Shown here in pieces: positions 33,999-43,598 of a stretch of 64,000 bases of DNA (position 1 is its first letter; every line of letters starts with the position of its first letter). The notes beneath the pieces were generated by a model. That model was not told the DNA's origin. It worked only from the letters and a program-made list of their open reading frames with translations, and searched no databases. The stretch covers positions 1 to 64,000 of the forward strand of contig JBNJHA010000008.1 in NCBI GenBank assembly GCA_051748085.1. Direction: 5' to 3'. This DNA is from CAYNNQ01 sp051748085 (lineage in GTDB: Bacteria > Desulfobacterota > Desulfovibrionia > Desulfovibrionales > Desulfonatronovibrionaceae). The translations under genes and the position numbers were made by a program.

Positions 33999-35252
33999 TC
34001 AGCGCGTATACAACTTCTTCCACTCATCAAGAAAAAGAAGGCTGGTTTCCAGTTCATCCAATTCTCCCCCGGCCTGGCGTATATTGAAAATAAGATCGGC
34101 AAAACCAACATGCGGGGACAGCCTGTATTTTTCCAGCAACTTTCTTATTTTTTCCCGCAGACACGGGTCGATTGCATCAAACAGATCCGGATCATCCTTT
34201 TTATTCTCCTTCAATATCCCGGATTCGGTCATACAGGCCAGCAGATCCCGCATACGCTGCTCATATGTATGGTCGGACAGGACACGTTGTCTGGACCTTG
34301 CGGATATCTCTTGCCGTTCGTCGGGACTATGCAGAAAATAGTCAATCTTTTCCAGCAAATCATCCATTCCGGAAAAAGTGACCAATTCGTCTTTTGAAAA
34401 TAAATCCGGCAACAGCTCGCGTTCGTCAACCAATTGAAAGGCCCCGCAGGACGCCAGCTCAAATGTTCTTGGATTTACAAAGTCTCCCCGAACTACTTCC
34501 TTATCCCGGTTTATGCTCGAATGCAGATTCAAGTTGATCCTGGCGGCATTAAATATTTTAACCGCTTCTTCAGGGGATACGCGGCAACCGTCGAGCTGAA
34601 TCAAGGACTTAAGCTCCGGGGCCCCGTCCCATTCTGTGCCCCATATCTTCAAATCATAATTCAAAAGAGACTTAAACGCTTTACGTCTGTTTGGATATCC
34701 TGCTCCGAGAAAAGAAAGGTCGCTGCCGAACTTTCTTTCGCTGACGCTGTCCAGGTCCAGGGGGCGATGAAAATCGGGATCGGCGGCCAGGGGGAGATAC
34801 ATAAAATTGGCCACACCTGATTTTTTCAACTCGGAAAAAAAAGGCTCTTTTTGAATAACCGCAAAAAAATCATAATATGGAGCAAAACTCCGCCAATATT
34901 GAAAGATACGAAAATCTTCCACAAACCACATCGCGGTCGGCACATTTTTTTGACGCAACTTGGACAATGTCTGACGGCTTAAAGGAGCTTGAGCCAGAGC
35001 CAGAACCAAATCCGGACGCATCATATCCACCTTGGCCAAAACCGCCGAGGAGACCACCTGCAAAAAGCTGTTCTCCAGCTGGTCCAAACTGGAGGACGAA
35101 ATCTTCAACTCTTTTAAACCGTCAAAAGCGGATTTAAAGACTGGGGCTTCAAAAACGTCAACCATGTGCCCCAGCCTGCCGAGAGCACCGACGCAATACT
35201 GTCCCACGGGCAAAGAACCGCCATACATAGGAAGGACTACTAAAATTTTCAT
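33999..35252 (-). CDS. CgeB-type glycosyltransferase
   Basis: 417 residues. An N-terminal Rossmann-like region (MKILVVLPMYGGSLPVGQY) is followed by the DUF3880-type segment (PDLVLALAQAP, PTAMWFVEDFRIFQYW) and a C-terminal glycosyltransferase group 1-like region (SFLGAGYPNRRKAF, INLNLHSS, NPRTFELASCGAFQLVDE, with the conserved Glu after RTF). Such proteins modify spores in Bacillus (CgeB) and occur in LPS, flagellin or capsule loci elsewhere. The acceptor here is unknown. It is flanked by repeats on both sides. Confidence 0.82.
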   Translation of the reverse strand: MKILVVLPMYGGSLPVGQYCVGALGRLGHMVDVFEAPVFKSAFDGLKELKISSSSLDQLENSFLQVVSSAVLAKVDMMRPDLVLALAQAPLSRQTLSKLRQKNVPTAMWFVEDFRIFQYWRSFAPYYDFFAVIQKEPFFSELKKSGVANFMYLPLAADPDFHRPLDLDSVSERKFGSDLSFLGAGYPNRRKAFKSLLNYDLKIWGTEWDGAPELKSLIQLDGCRVSPEEAVKIFNAARINLNLHSSINRDKEVVRGDFVNPRTFELASCGAFQLVDERELLPDLFSKDELVTFSGMDDLLEKIDYFLHSPDERQEISARSRQRVLSDHTYEQRMRDLLACMTESGILKENKKDDPDLFDAIDPCLREKIRKLLEKYRLSPHVGFADLIFNIRQAGGELDELETSLLFLDEWKKLYTR

Positions 35253-35500
35253 GTAACTATTAACCGGATTAGAAAGTTCACCACATTTTTTAGGTAACTA
35301 TGCGACAGGCCGCCCGGTTTTCTTATGCTCTCTGAAAGGAGAAACCGGACCCCGGAACAGTGCATATTAATCAAGTTCCCAAACAAATATACATTGCGTC
35401 ACGATATTTTATTTTCCTCCAGGCCAATGAGTCCGGATGGAACAAGCATCGCCCATTGGCGGACATTAAAAAGTCGCAGGCCGGACAGCAGGAGGTGCAG
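35253..35500 (+). repeat. Long mosaic intergenic repeat, copy upstream of the CgeB-like gene
   Basis: About 250 bases with head (GTAACTATTAACCGG, GTTCACC), middle (GCGACAGGCCGCCCGGTTTT, GGAGAAACCGGACC) and tail (CCTCCAGGCC, TGAGTCCGGATGG, GACATTAAAAAGTCGCAGGC). Parallel to the copy at 26168. It fills the gap to ybeY; no gene is seen in 35253-35555. Confidence 0.65.
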
Positions 35501-35555
35501 AAAATTCGGTGTTTCACCTTCATTGGCACAGAGGGAGCAAATACATTTTCATAAA

Positions 35556-35993
35556 CTAGAACGAGGTTGAAAAATCATTCGGAACCGTTTCCTTCATCAG
35601 TCTGAAAACCGCTTCTTCAGTCAAATCAAACATGCGTTCCCCGTGCTCGTGCCCGGCCAGATGCAAAAGACCGTGCGCCAACAAGCGTAAAAAATGTTCG
35701 CTTGTCCCTCGCTGATAAAGAAAAACTTCCCGCAATACAGCTTGCGAGCTGATAACCAGTTGTCCGCCATCATGTCCATCGGGAAAACTGAGAACATTGG
35801 TCGGACCCGGGCATTGCAGAAAACGGCTGTTCAAATCCGCAATAGTGGCATCACCGGCAATCAGCACTTCCACCTCGCCCTCCCCCGGAAGATCCATGAT
35901 TGGCCCCAGTCGGTTCAGAAAAGTGTAAACCTGTATTCTGTCCAGATTCAGACAAAGAAGACAAAAAGGTTCTATGTGCAGAGTAAAATGCAT
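35556..35993 (-). CDS. ybeY: Endoribonuclease YbeY (16S rRNA 3' maturation)
   Basis: Zinc-dependent single-strand RNase for rRNA processing and ribosome quality control. 145 residues from the ATG at 35993; a GTG 13 codons upstream is an alternative, and neither has a clear ribosome site. Core motifs: TNVLSFPDG (about 68-76) and the metal site HGLLHLAGHEHGE, with three His in the family spacing, the third usually written H-X-H or DH. Neighbour of phoH, a frequent pairing, though here separated by a repeat. Confidence 0.9.
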   Translation of the reverse strand: MHFTLHIEPFCLLCLNLDRIQVYTFLNRLGPIMDLPGEGEVEVLIAGDATIADLNSRFLQCPGPTNVLSFPDGHDGGQLVISSQAVLREVFLYQRGTSEHFLRLLAHGLLHLAGHEHGERMFDLTEEAVFRLMKETVPNDFSTSF

Positions 35994-36102
35994 GTTTGAT
36001 CCAAAAGTCAATACCCAAACATTGATCAACACCCGGGCAAAAACGGCAAGTCATTTATGCCCCCGGGCGGCGTTGCAAAATGAAAATCCTTGCTGCCCTT
36101 CA

Positions 36103-36196
36103 GAGTTTAAAAAATTTAAGCGGATTTTTTGTGTTAATTTGCGACAGGCCGCCCGGTCTTCTTATGCACTCAAAAAAAGGGACCGGACCGCTGGAA
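36103..36196 (+). repeat. Long mosaic intergenic repeat, copy between phoH and ybeY
   Basis: AAGCGGATTTTTTGTGTTAATTTGCGACAGGCCGCCCGG and ...GGGACCGGACCGC, middle part of the family only. It sits between two genes that are normally contiguous. Confidence 0.6.
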
Positions 36197-36204
36197 TAAG
36201 GCCT

Positions 36205-37179
36205 TTAGTCTTTTCTTTGATATTTATCGTAGGCCTTTATTATCTGGGCGACCAAATCGTGCCGGATCACATCCCGCTCGTCAAAATGAACGATATCAAC
36301 TCCTTTTACATCCTGGAGTATCTTGGCGCTCTGGACCAGCCCCGAACTTGCCCCTCCGGGCAGATCTATCTGGGTTACATCTCCGGTGACAACCGCCTTG
36401 GCCCCGAATCCCATGCGGGTAAGAAACATCTTCATCTGCTCAGGAGTTGTATTTTGCGCTTCGTCAAGGATGATAAATGCATCGTTCAGAGTCCGTCCGC
36501 GCATAAAAGCCAGGGGGGCTACTTCAATTATGCCCGTTTCTATCATTTCCTGTACTTTTTTAAAGTCGACCATATCGTGCAGGGCATCATACAAAGGCCG
36601 CAGATAGGGATTAACCTTTTCCATCAAATCTCCGGGCAAAAAGCCAAGCCTTTCCCCGGCTTCCACAGCCGGCCGGGTCAGGACAATCCGGGAGACAGTT
36701 CGCTGCATAAGCTCACTTATTGCCAGGGAAACTGCCAGATAGGTCTTGCCTGTTCCAGCCGGTCCGATGCCGAATACCAGGTCGTGTTTTCTTATGGAAC
36801 GCAGATAATCCCGCTGGCTTAATGTCTTGGGAACCACTGTACGCCGGGGTGTGGACACGCATGTATCCTTGCGGTACATCTTTTTTAGTGAGGCGGTTGG
36901 ATCGCGGGACAAGATGCGTATGCCGGAATCAATATCCCTGGAATCCAGCTTATATCCGCAGCGCAAAAGTTCCGCGAACTGACAAAGCAAATTTTGCACC
37001 AGATCCACATCAGAAGGGTCTCCGGACGAAATATAAACCGTATTGCCCCTTGTCGCACATTCTACTGCGCATTCTTTGCCGATTAATTTTAAATTTTTAC
37101 CCTGCGGCCCGCAAATGTCCTGCAACAGGGTGCTATCCTCAAAATGAATTTCTTTTGAAATTTTCCGTTCTTTTTGCAT
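36205..37179 (-). CDS. PhoH-family ATPase
   Basis: P-loop NTPase related to the N-terminal half of superfamily 1 helicases, linked with RNA metabolism and ybeY. Visible: Walker A GIGPAGTGKTYLA, LTRPAVEAGERLGFLPGDL, Walker B IILDEAQN and TGDVTQIDLP, with an N-terminal KH-like region (about 10-90). I use the ATG at 37179 (324 residues, starting MQKERKISKEIHFED, as family members usually begin). The frame runs on to 37332 without good start signals, so 51 more residues are possible. Confidence 0.88.
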   Translation of the reverse strand: MQKERKISKEIHFEDSTLLQDICGPQGKNLKLIGKECAVECATRGNTVYISSGDPSDVDLVQNLLCQFAELLRCGYKLDSRDIDSGIRILSRDPTASLKKMYRKDTCVSTPRRTVVPKTLSQRDYLRSIRKHDLVFGIGPAGTGKTYLAVSLAISELMQRTVSRIVLTRPAVEAGERLGFLPGDLMEKVNPYLRPLYDALHDMVDFKKVQEMIETGIIEVAPLAFMRGRTLNDAFIILDEAQNTTPEQMKMFLTRMGFGAKAVVTGDVTQIDLPGGASSGLVQSAKILQDVKGVDIVHFDERDVIRHDLVAQIIKAYDKYQRKD

Positions 37180-37365
37180 ATCTAAACCAAGGGATCCAGA
37201 ATCCGACCCGCAAATTCCTCCTGGAAAAATTTTAATATTTTGGTTAAGTCCGTGTTGCTTTTCGTATTCTATAAGTACCTGGGGCACAAAAGCAACCCGG
37301 TTTAAGGCTTTCATAGCAAATAATTTGCTCAACGATTACAAAAACTGTTTTAAAAAGCATTAAAC

Positions 37366-37638
37366 ATGGACATCAAACTGTTTGGAACAACTTTTATCAC
37401 CATATTTCTGGCTGAATTAGGCGACAAAACGCAATTAGCATGCATTTTACTGGCAGCCCAGACCAAAAACCCGTGGACAGTATTTATAGGAGCCTCCCTG
37501 GCCCTGGTTTCCGTCACCATGCTCGGCGTTGTCTTTGCCAGTCTGGTATGCAATTACGTGCCAGGGGAAATGATCAAAAAAATAGCATCCGTCGGTTTTA
37601 TAATTCTCGGCGTACTAATGTTTGCGGATAAGATATAA
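37366..37638 (+). CDS. Gdt1/UPF0016-family half-size membrane transporter
   Basis: 90 residues with three hydrophobic helices and one ELGDKTQ motif (about 17-23), the cation-binding signature of UPF0016/TMEM165 proteins linked to manganese or calcium transport. Most members have two such motifs in about 200 residues; this is the single-repeat form that should dimerise. I see no second half gene nearby, so a homodimer is likely. No promoter or ribosome site is clear. Confidence 0.82.
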   Translation: MDIKLFGTTFITIFLAELGDKTQLACILLAAQTKNPWTVFIGASLALVSVTMLGVVFASLVCNYVPGEMIKKIASVGFIILGVLMFADKI

Positions 37639-37679
37639 TTATCCGGGACAACTCTGGTTGATAAAATCCTTTCGGAAAA

Positions 37680-37737
37680 TATCAGAAAACCGCAGACCGA
37701 AGGCTTTAGCTCGCAAAAAATTTGATGCACAAACACC
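37680..37737 (+). repeat. Long mosaic intergenic repeat, tail fragment with leader element
   Basis: TCAGAAAACCGCAGACCGAAG, GCTCGCAAAAAA and TTTGATGCACAAACAC (37721-37736) match the tail of the copy at 26168. The end is 47 bases upstream of the lptD ATG and reads into it. Confidence 0.55.
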
Positions 37738-37783
37738 AATATCCAGAATAAAAAATTAGCCGCACACAACATCCAAAAACATA

Positions 37784-40096
37784 ATGACCGCAAATAAAAA
37801 AACATATCCGAAAAGACATGTCTTGAATATCCTTTTATTCCTTGTCTCATGCGCGGCAGCATTTTTTCCTTCCGCGGCCAGCGCTGAAAACGACTCCGAA
37901 CCATGGCGTCTTCAAGCTGACCGGGTGGACGGGGATAAAACCGCGGAAATTGTCGAGGCGTTTGGAAACGTAATCATTCATCGCGATGAGGACTATCTGC
38001 AGGCCGATTATGCCCGTTATTATCCGGAAACCAAATGGGTTTATCTGCGCGGCAATGTCCATATGAAATGGAATCAGGATTTCATGCGGGCTGAACAGGC
38101 CGAATTTGATCTTGAGAACAAAATCGGCTGGCTCAAAAACGGCCAGGTCTTTCTGGCCCGTGAACATATTTACTTCAAAGGGGAAAAGCTGCAAAAAACA
38201 GGCGAGGAAACCTACGAATTTGAAGAGGCGACAGTAACCTCCTGCGACGGCGACAGCCCGGCCTGGTCCCTCAAAACCTCCAGGGGGAGCCTGACCATAG
38301 AAGGCTACGCCAGCCTGTGGAATCCCCGTTTCAGAGTCAAGGACACACCGGTAATGTATTCCCCGTATCTGGTCATACCGGTCAAAACCAAACGCCAAAG
38401 CGGCTTCCTGCAACCGGAAATAGGTGCGAGCAACCGGCTCGGGACACACATAAATCAACCTTATTTTCAAGTCATAGACGAAGAAACCGATTTGACTATT
38501 TATGAAAATTTTTACTCGCACCGGGGGCTTATGCAGGGCCTGGAATTCAGAAGCACACCAACCCTGCAGGATAAGGCCCTTTTTCGCGCGGACTGGCTTC
38601 ATGACCAAAAAACAGCCGATACAGAAAAAGATGAGGACTCTCAATTCAAGGGCGATGGTCTGGTTCGACCGAACAAAAACCGTTTCTGGCTGCGTGCCAA
38701 ATATGACGCCACCTGGTTCAAGGACTGGCAATCAAAGCTGGATATTGATTACGTCTCGGATCAGAATTATCTGCGAGAATTTGATTCCGGCTATTCCGGC
38801 TTTGAAGACAGCCGGAATCAATTCCTGGAAGAATTCGGACGGGATATAAACGACAACGATGATCTCCTGCGCGAGAATATTCTCAGCGTCAGCCGCAATT
38901 GGGCCCACGCCGGATTGGATGCCCGAGTGGTATATAATGAAAACCTGAAATACAGAAACAACAACCTGGACAAAAAATATAATCCCACGGTACAGCGCCT
39001 TCCGGAGATAAATTTTGATTTATACAAGACCAAAATTTTGGATACTCCTTTTGAATTACAGGCGGACAACCAGGCTATTTACTTCTGGCGCGAATTCGGG
39101 ACAAAGGGTTCACGCTTCGACTTTCATCCCCAGATAAGCCTGCCCCTGCGCACAAACATGTTTACACTCACTCCCAAGGCGGGCTGGCGGGAAACTCTAT
39201 ACATGATAGACCGCTTTGAAAACGATCCGGAAAAAAGAAATACGGAAAACAAGTTCCAGACTAGGGGTCTTTACGATTTTTCCGTCAATGCCTATTCTGA
39301 ATTGTTCAGGATTTATAATCTAAATGAAACTCTCTCGCCCTCCGGAAACAGCACAAAGCCCTCCAGATGGACAAAGCTGAAGCATAGCTTTCAGCCGGAA
39401 CTCGAATATGTTAACCGTCCCAATATTGACCAGGACGAACTTCCCGATTTTGACTCGGTGGATCGCCTTGGCCCCCAAAATGAACTGACCTACTCCATTA
39501 CTAATGTCCTCACCCGACGCCGCGATTCCCTTGTTGCCTCCCCGGAAGGAAACTCCACGCGCCTGAAAAAAAACTATCTGGATTTTCTGAAATTCAAAAT
39601 GGAACAAAGCTATGATTACCGGGAGGCCACACGAGATGATCAAACAAACCGTTATCCGCGCCGCCCTTTTTCAGACGTTCTGGCCGACCTGACCCTAAAA
39701 CCCGGCGAGTGGATCAGTCTGAGAAGTAAGACCTGGTATTCGGCATACATGAACAGGATAACCGAGCATGAACATATGGTGCGTCTGTTCTGGCCCGAAA
39801 AGGGATCAATCTGGTTTGGCATGGACTATCGGAAAACAGTGGACGAATATAAAAGAGATTGGGACAAGGAATTAGAAATCATGAAAATCGGCGCCCAACT
39901 GGATGTCATTCCCAACTGGCGTCTGAGCGGAATTCTGAGAAAAGACCTGGTTGAAGATAAATATCTGGAGCGCGGCTTGACCGTAAGCTATCTGCACCAA
40001 TGTTTTTCCCTCGATTTCATCATGGTCCGCAAAGATTATGAAAACCGGTATGAAATGCGGGTAAACCTTCTCAATCTGGGCAGCATAGGAGGATAG
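37784..40096 (+). CDS. lptD: LPS-assembly outer membrane protein LptD
   Basis: 770 residues: an N-terminal signal sequence (about 10-37, HVLNILLFLVSCAAAFFPSA), a periplasmic OstA beta-taco domain (about 45-170, LQADRVDGDKTAEIVEAFGN, YRLRGNVHMKW-like strand pattern), then the large C-terminal barrel (about 215-770) with alternating aromatic strands. It receives LPS from LptA and inserts it in the outer leaflet. Few cysteines are visible, so the disulfide pairing of E. coli LptD is not obvious. mutL begins one base after the stop. Confidence 0.92.
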   Translation: MTANKKTYPKRHVLNILLFLVSCAAAFFPSAASAENDSEPWRLQADRVDGDKTAEIVEAFGNVIIHRDEDYLQADYARYYPETKWVYLRGNVHMKWNQDFMRAEQAEFDLENKIGWLKNGQVFLAREHIYFKGEKLQKTGEETYEFEEATVTSCDGDSPAWSLKTSRGSLTIEGYASLWNPRFRVKDTPVMYSPYLVIPVKTKRQSGFLQPEIGASNRLGTHINQPYFQVIDEETDLTIYENFYSHRGLMQGLEFRSTPTLQDKALFRADWLHDQKTADTEKDEDSQFKGDGLVRPNKNRFWLRAKYDATWFKDWQSKLDIDYVSDQNYLREFDSGYSGFEDSRNQFLEEFGRDINDNDDLLRENILSVSRNWAHAGLDARVVYNENLKYRNNNLDKKYNPTVQRLPEINFDLYKTKILDTPFELQADNQAIYFWREFGTKGSRFDFHPQISLPLRTNMFTLTPKAGWRETLYMIDRFENDPEKRNTENKFQTRGLYDFSVNAYSELFRIYNLNETLSPSGNSTKPSRWTKLKHSFQPELEYVNRPNIDQDELPDFDSVDRLGPQNELTYSITNVLTRRRDSLVASPEGNSTRLKKNYLDFLKFKMEQSYDYREATRDDQTNRYPRRPFSDVLADLTLKPGEWISLRSKTWYSAYMNRITEHEHMVRLFWPEKGSIWFGMDYRKTVDEYKRDWDKELEIMKIGAQLDVIPNWRLSGILRKDLVEDKYLERGLTVSYLHQCFSLDFIMVRKDYENRYEMRVNLLNLGSIGG

Positions 40097-40097
40097 C

Positions 40098-41819
40098 ATG
40101 CCCATAATCATCCTTCCTCCGGAACTGCAGAATCAGATTGCCGCCGGCGAGGTCGTGGAAAGGCCGTCAAGCGTGGTCAAGGAACTCATGGAAAACAGCC
40201 TGGACGCCGATGCCGCGAGCATCCAAGTCCGCATAAGCCAGGGCGGACAGGAAATAATTCAGGTCAAGGACGACGGCAGGGGCATGCCGGCTGAGGAAAT
40301 CAGCCTGGCCCTCACGCGGCACGCTACCAGCAAACTGTGTTCTTTGCCGGACCTGGAAAACATCAAAAGCTTCGGATTCCGGGGCGAGGCCCTGCCTAGT
40401 ATCGCTTCGGTCAGCCGTCTTAAACTGTGTTCCATCCCAGCGAATTGGGATGAAGGTACTTGCGTGGAAGTAAACGAAGGAATAATCGGCGAAAGCTATC
40501 CGGTGGCCCTGGACAAAGGCACTGAAGTAACAGTGCGCGGTCTGCTGTCCAATGTTCCGGCCAGATTGAAATTTTTAAAAACCAAGGCTACCGAGCACAA
40601 AAAATGCCAGGAAATTTTCTTCCGCCTGGCGCTCGCGCACCCGGAAGTGGACTTTGAATTCCTTGTGGACGACAAACCCACGAAAAGATTTTTTTCCGGG
40701 CAGAATCTCCCGGGCAGGTTGAAGAAAATCTGGCCGGAAAAAGTGTGCCTCAATTTGCGCGAATTCAGTCTGGAACTGGCCAACGGAAAAGCCTGGGGAA
40801 TGGCCGGAGATCCGAGTACCGCCCAGGGCCGGGCAAACCGCATATACTTTTATGTCAACAAGCGCCCGGTAGCGGACAAAATGCTGCTTTCCGCGGTACG
40901 CGCCGCGTACCGGGGCAGCCTGCTCTCCAAAGAATACCCGCAGGCGATTGTTTTTATCGACATCCCTCCGGAAGAGGTCGACGTCAATACCCATCCGGCC
41001 AAAACCGAAGTCCGTTTTCGTGACGAAAAACTGGTCTTTTCCCTGGTAAAAAGAGCGGTTGAACAAGTGTTGACTCCAGCAAATGCAGAACCGGGAAATG
41101 AACGGACCCCTTCAAAATTCCCGGAAATTTCACGGACTTCATTCCAAACAAGCCTGCATACTCTGCAAAGCCAACAGGTGCATGAATGGTCTGCTCCCCA
41201 ACCCGACCCGCGTCCACATTATCCGCAAGTCACAATACACGAACAACCGGCAGGATTCGAATCGTCACTACAAACCCGCGATTATCGCTACATGGGACAA
41301 ATATTTGCCACTTATCTATTGTTAGCCGACAAAAACCATCTGCTGATGCTAGACCAGCATGCCGTGCATGAACGTATTCTGTATGAACGAATCCGGCGGC
41401 AAAAAACGGGGGGACAACGCAAAAAGCTTCTGTTTCCCCTTGAAATTACACTCAGCGACTCCGAGCAGGATACGGCGGCCCGAATCAGGGACAAATTGCA
41501 TGACATGGGATTTGGCTTCGAAACGCACGGCAACTCACTTGTTTTGTCTTCCGTGCCTGAATGGCTCAATCCGGAAAGCGGCAAGGATTATATCCAGGAC
41601 ATCCTGGCGGACAGAAATCCGGATTCAGAAAAAATGTTGGTCAATCTGTCCTGCAAGTCAGCTATAAAGGCCGGACAGGAATTGACCGCGGATGAAGCCC
41701 TGGCTCTGATTGACCAATGGTTCAAATGCCCGAACCGGGATTATTGTCCGCACGGTCGTCCCGTGGTTTGCGCCTGGGACAACAGTCAACTGGAAAAATT
41801 ATTCAAAAGGGGTCAATAG
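40098..41819 (+). CDS. mutL: DNA mismatch repair protein MutL
   Basis: 573 residues. N-terminal GHKL ATPase: IAAGEVVERPSSVVKELMENSLDA, DDGRGM, and GFRGEALPSIASVS. Linker about 330-400. The C-terminal domain has the endonuclease motif DQHAVHERILYE (DQHA-X2-E-X4-E) and CPNRDYCPHGRP zinc-site residues, so this MutL can nick DNA, unlike the E. coli protein. GGAGG lies 5 bases before the ATG. No mutS in the window. The 3' side is repeat sequence. Confidence 0.95.
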   Translation: MPIIILPPELQNQIAAGEVVERPSSVVKELMENSLDADAASIQVRISQGGQEIIQVKDDGRGMPAEEISLALTRHATSKLCSLPDLENIKSFGFRGEALPSIASVSRLKLCSIPANWDEGTCVEVNEGIIGESYPVALDKGTEVTVRGLLSNVPARLKFLKTKATEHKKCQEIFFRLALAHPEVDFEFLVDDKPTKRFFSGQNLPGRLKKIWPEKVCLNLREFSLELANGKAWGMAGDPSTAQGRANRIYFYVNKRPVADKMLLSAVRAAYRGSLLSKEYPQAIVFIDIPPEEVDVNTHPAKTEVRFRDEKLVFSLVKRAVEQVLTPANAEPGNERTPSKFPEISRTSFQTSLHTLQSQQVHEWSAPQPDPRPHYPQVTIHEQPAGFESSLQTRDYRYMGQIFATYLLLADKNHLLMLDQHAVHERILYERIRRQKTGGQRKKLLFPLEITLSDSEQDTAARIRDKLHDMGFGFETHGNSLVLSSVPEWLNPESGKDYIQDILADRNPDSEKMLVNLSCKSAIKAGQELTADEALALIDQWFKCPNRDYCPHGRPVVCAWDNSQLEKLFKRGQ

Positions 41820-41854
41820 CCACTTCTTGCTTATTTCAAAAATATTGCACAAAA

Positions 41855-42165
41855 TGGATAACTGTTCAGCACACAGTAAAGGTTCAATGCACAAGTAAAT
41901 TAAACCGGCTCCTCGAGGTTGGGCGTGGATTTACTTGAGTGATCCTTTCTGATGTTCCTGACGAAAGGTTCGCATATTTTCTTGTCCCCGCCAAAAGGGG
42001 GAAAACGGACCGCGGGACGGAACACAAAAACAGGTTCTCAAACCAATTGGCATTGCCGATAACTAAAACTGCCTTCCTTTGGAACCAGCGAGGCCGAAGG
42101 GGGCGGGCATCCCCCTTTGGCGGGGCTTAGAAAATACAGAACCGCAAGTGCGGCATCAAAAGGAT
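41855..42165 (+). repeat. Long mosaic intergenic repeat with embedded 59-base repeat
   Basis: Head (ATAACTGTTCAGCACACAG), then at 41917-41975 a copy of the 59-base repeat seen at 1578, then ATATTTTCTTGTCCCCGCC (also at 50826-50845), AAAACGGACCGCGGGACGG, and tail (GCGAGGCCGAAGGGGGCGGG, GGGGCTTAGAAAATACAG). It occupies most of the 434-base gap between mutL and purD, in which no gene is seen. Confidence 0.65.
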
Positions 42166-42253
42166 CAGGAGAATAACTCGCAAAAATCCATGCATTCCGT
42201 CGAAGAGCCATTAAACCTTGAACTCTGCACCCTCGGGTTAAGGAGAAGAAGAT

Positions 42254-43525
42254 ATGAATATTCTGATAATCGGTTCCGGAGGCCGGGAACACGCTTTAGC
42301 CTGGAAAATAAGCCAAAGCCCCCTTCTGGATAAATTATTCGTGGCCCCCGGAAACGGAGGTACAGCCGCCCTTGGAGAAAATATTCCCATCGCCGTTGAA
42401 GACATTCCGGCGATATTAAAAATATGCGCGGACAAAAAAATCGATTTCGTCGTTGTCGGCCCCGAGCTCCCGCTTGTTCTGGGGCTGAAAAACTCTCTGG
42501 ATAAAAAAGGTATTCCGTGCTTCGGGCCCGGAGCTTTCTGCGCCCAATTGGAAGGCAGTAAGGCCTTCGCAAAATCATTGATGGCCGAAGCTGAAATTCC
42601 GACTGCCAAAAGCGTAACCTTTGACGAATTTGAACAGGCCAAAGATTATATAAAACGTTCTGAAACGCCCCTGGTCATCAAAGCTGATGGACTCGCGGCC
42701 GGGAAAGGCGTTGTCATCGCCGATTCCAGAGAAAAAGCCCTGCACGCCTTGAAAGACATGATGGTCAAGGAAACTTTTGGAACAGCAGGGAACCGGGTGG
42801 TTATAGAAGAGGCTCTTGCCGGGGAGGAAGTTTCCTTCCTAGCCTTCTGTGATGGACACGATATCGCCTTTCTCCCGTCTTCCCAGGACCATAAACGCAT
42901 CGGAGAAAACGACACGGGGCTTAACACCGGGGGCATGGGTGCTTACAGCCCGGCCCCGATCCTGCCCCCGGAACAATTCAGGGAAACAGCCGACATGGTA
43001 ATCCGCCCTGTAATTCAACATTTGGAGGGTATGGACCGGCCCTTTACCGGTATATTGTATGCGGGCCTGATCATGACCGCAGACGGACCGAAAGTACTTG
43101 AATACAATGTGCGTTTTGGTGATCCTGAATGTCAGCCCCTTTTGATGCGTCTTAAAAACGATTTGGTGCAGGTCATGCTCGCCTGTGTTCAAGGCCAACT
43201 CAAAGATATAAAACTAGAGATCGACCCCAGACACAGTATGTGCTTGGTTCTGGCAGCCGGAGGATATCCGGGTAAATATGAAAAAGGCAATGTTATCTCC
43301 GGTCTGAAAGAAGCTGGGGAGGTTGCTCCTGATCTGGAAATCTTTCATGCTGGAACGGATTTGCGCGAAGGCCGTCTGGTTAGCAGCGGTGGCCGCGTTC
43401 TGGGCGTTACCGCCCTTGGAGACGATCTCCAGCAGGCCCGCGAGAAGGTTTACAGCGCGGCGGAAAAAATAACCTTCAAGGACATATATTACCGTCGGGA
43501 CATAGGAACCCGGGGACTGAAATAA
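42254..43525 (+). CDS. purD: Phosphoribosylamine-glycine ligase (GAR synthetase)
   Basis: ATP-grasp enzyme of purine synthesis, 423 residues. MNILIIGSGGREHALAWK at the N-terminus, FVVVGPELPL, KADGLAAGKGV, FLPSSQDHKR, NTGGMGAYSPAP and VRFGDPECQPLL are all diagnostic. AAGGAGAAGAAG precedes the ATG. purE lies 12 kb away on the other strand, so purine genes are scattered here. Confidence 0.97.
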   Translation: MNILIIGSGGREHALAWKISQSPLLDKLFVAPGNGGTAALGENIPIAVEDIPAILKICADKKIDFVVVGPELPLVLGLKNSLDKKGIPCFGPGAFCAQLEGSKAFAKSLMAEAEIPTAKSVTFDEFEQAKDYIKRSETPLVIKADGLAAGKGVVIADSREKALHALKDMMVKETFGTAGNRVVIEEALAGEEVSFLAFCDGHDIAFLPSSQDHKRIGENDTGLNTGGMGAYSPAPILPPEQFRETADMVIRPVIQHLEGMDRPFTGILYAGLIMTADGPKVLEYNVRFGDPECQPLLMRLKNDLVQVMLACVQGQLKDIKLEIDPRHSMCLVLAAGGYPGKYEKGNVISGLKEAGEVAPDLEIFHAGTDLREGRLVSSGGRVLGVTALGDDLQQAREKVYSAAEKITFKDIYYRRDIGTRGLK

Positions 43526-43598
43526 GTTGTCTGACGAGCTTTAATCTGCCCGAATAAAAAACTATTCAAAAAAGAATCTTCGCCGTGCGGCATTGTTT

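Noticed and set aside
2741..42165. Mosaic repeats considered as a complete insertion sequence
   Set aside because: No transposase frame, no terminal inverted repeats with target duplications that I could see; at most a non-autonomous remnant.
1185..42253. Repeats considered as a CRISPR array
   Set aside because: Copies are kilobases apart, of unequal length and without regular spacers or cas genes.
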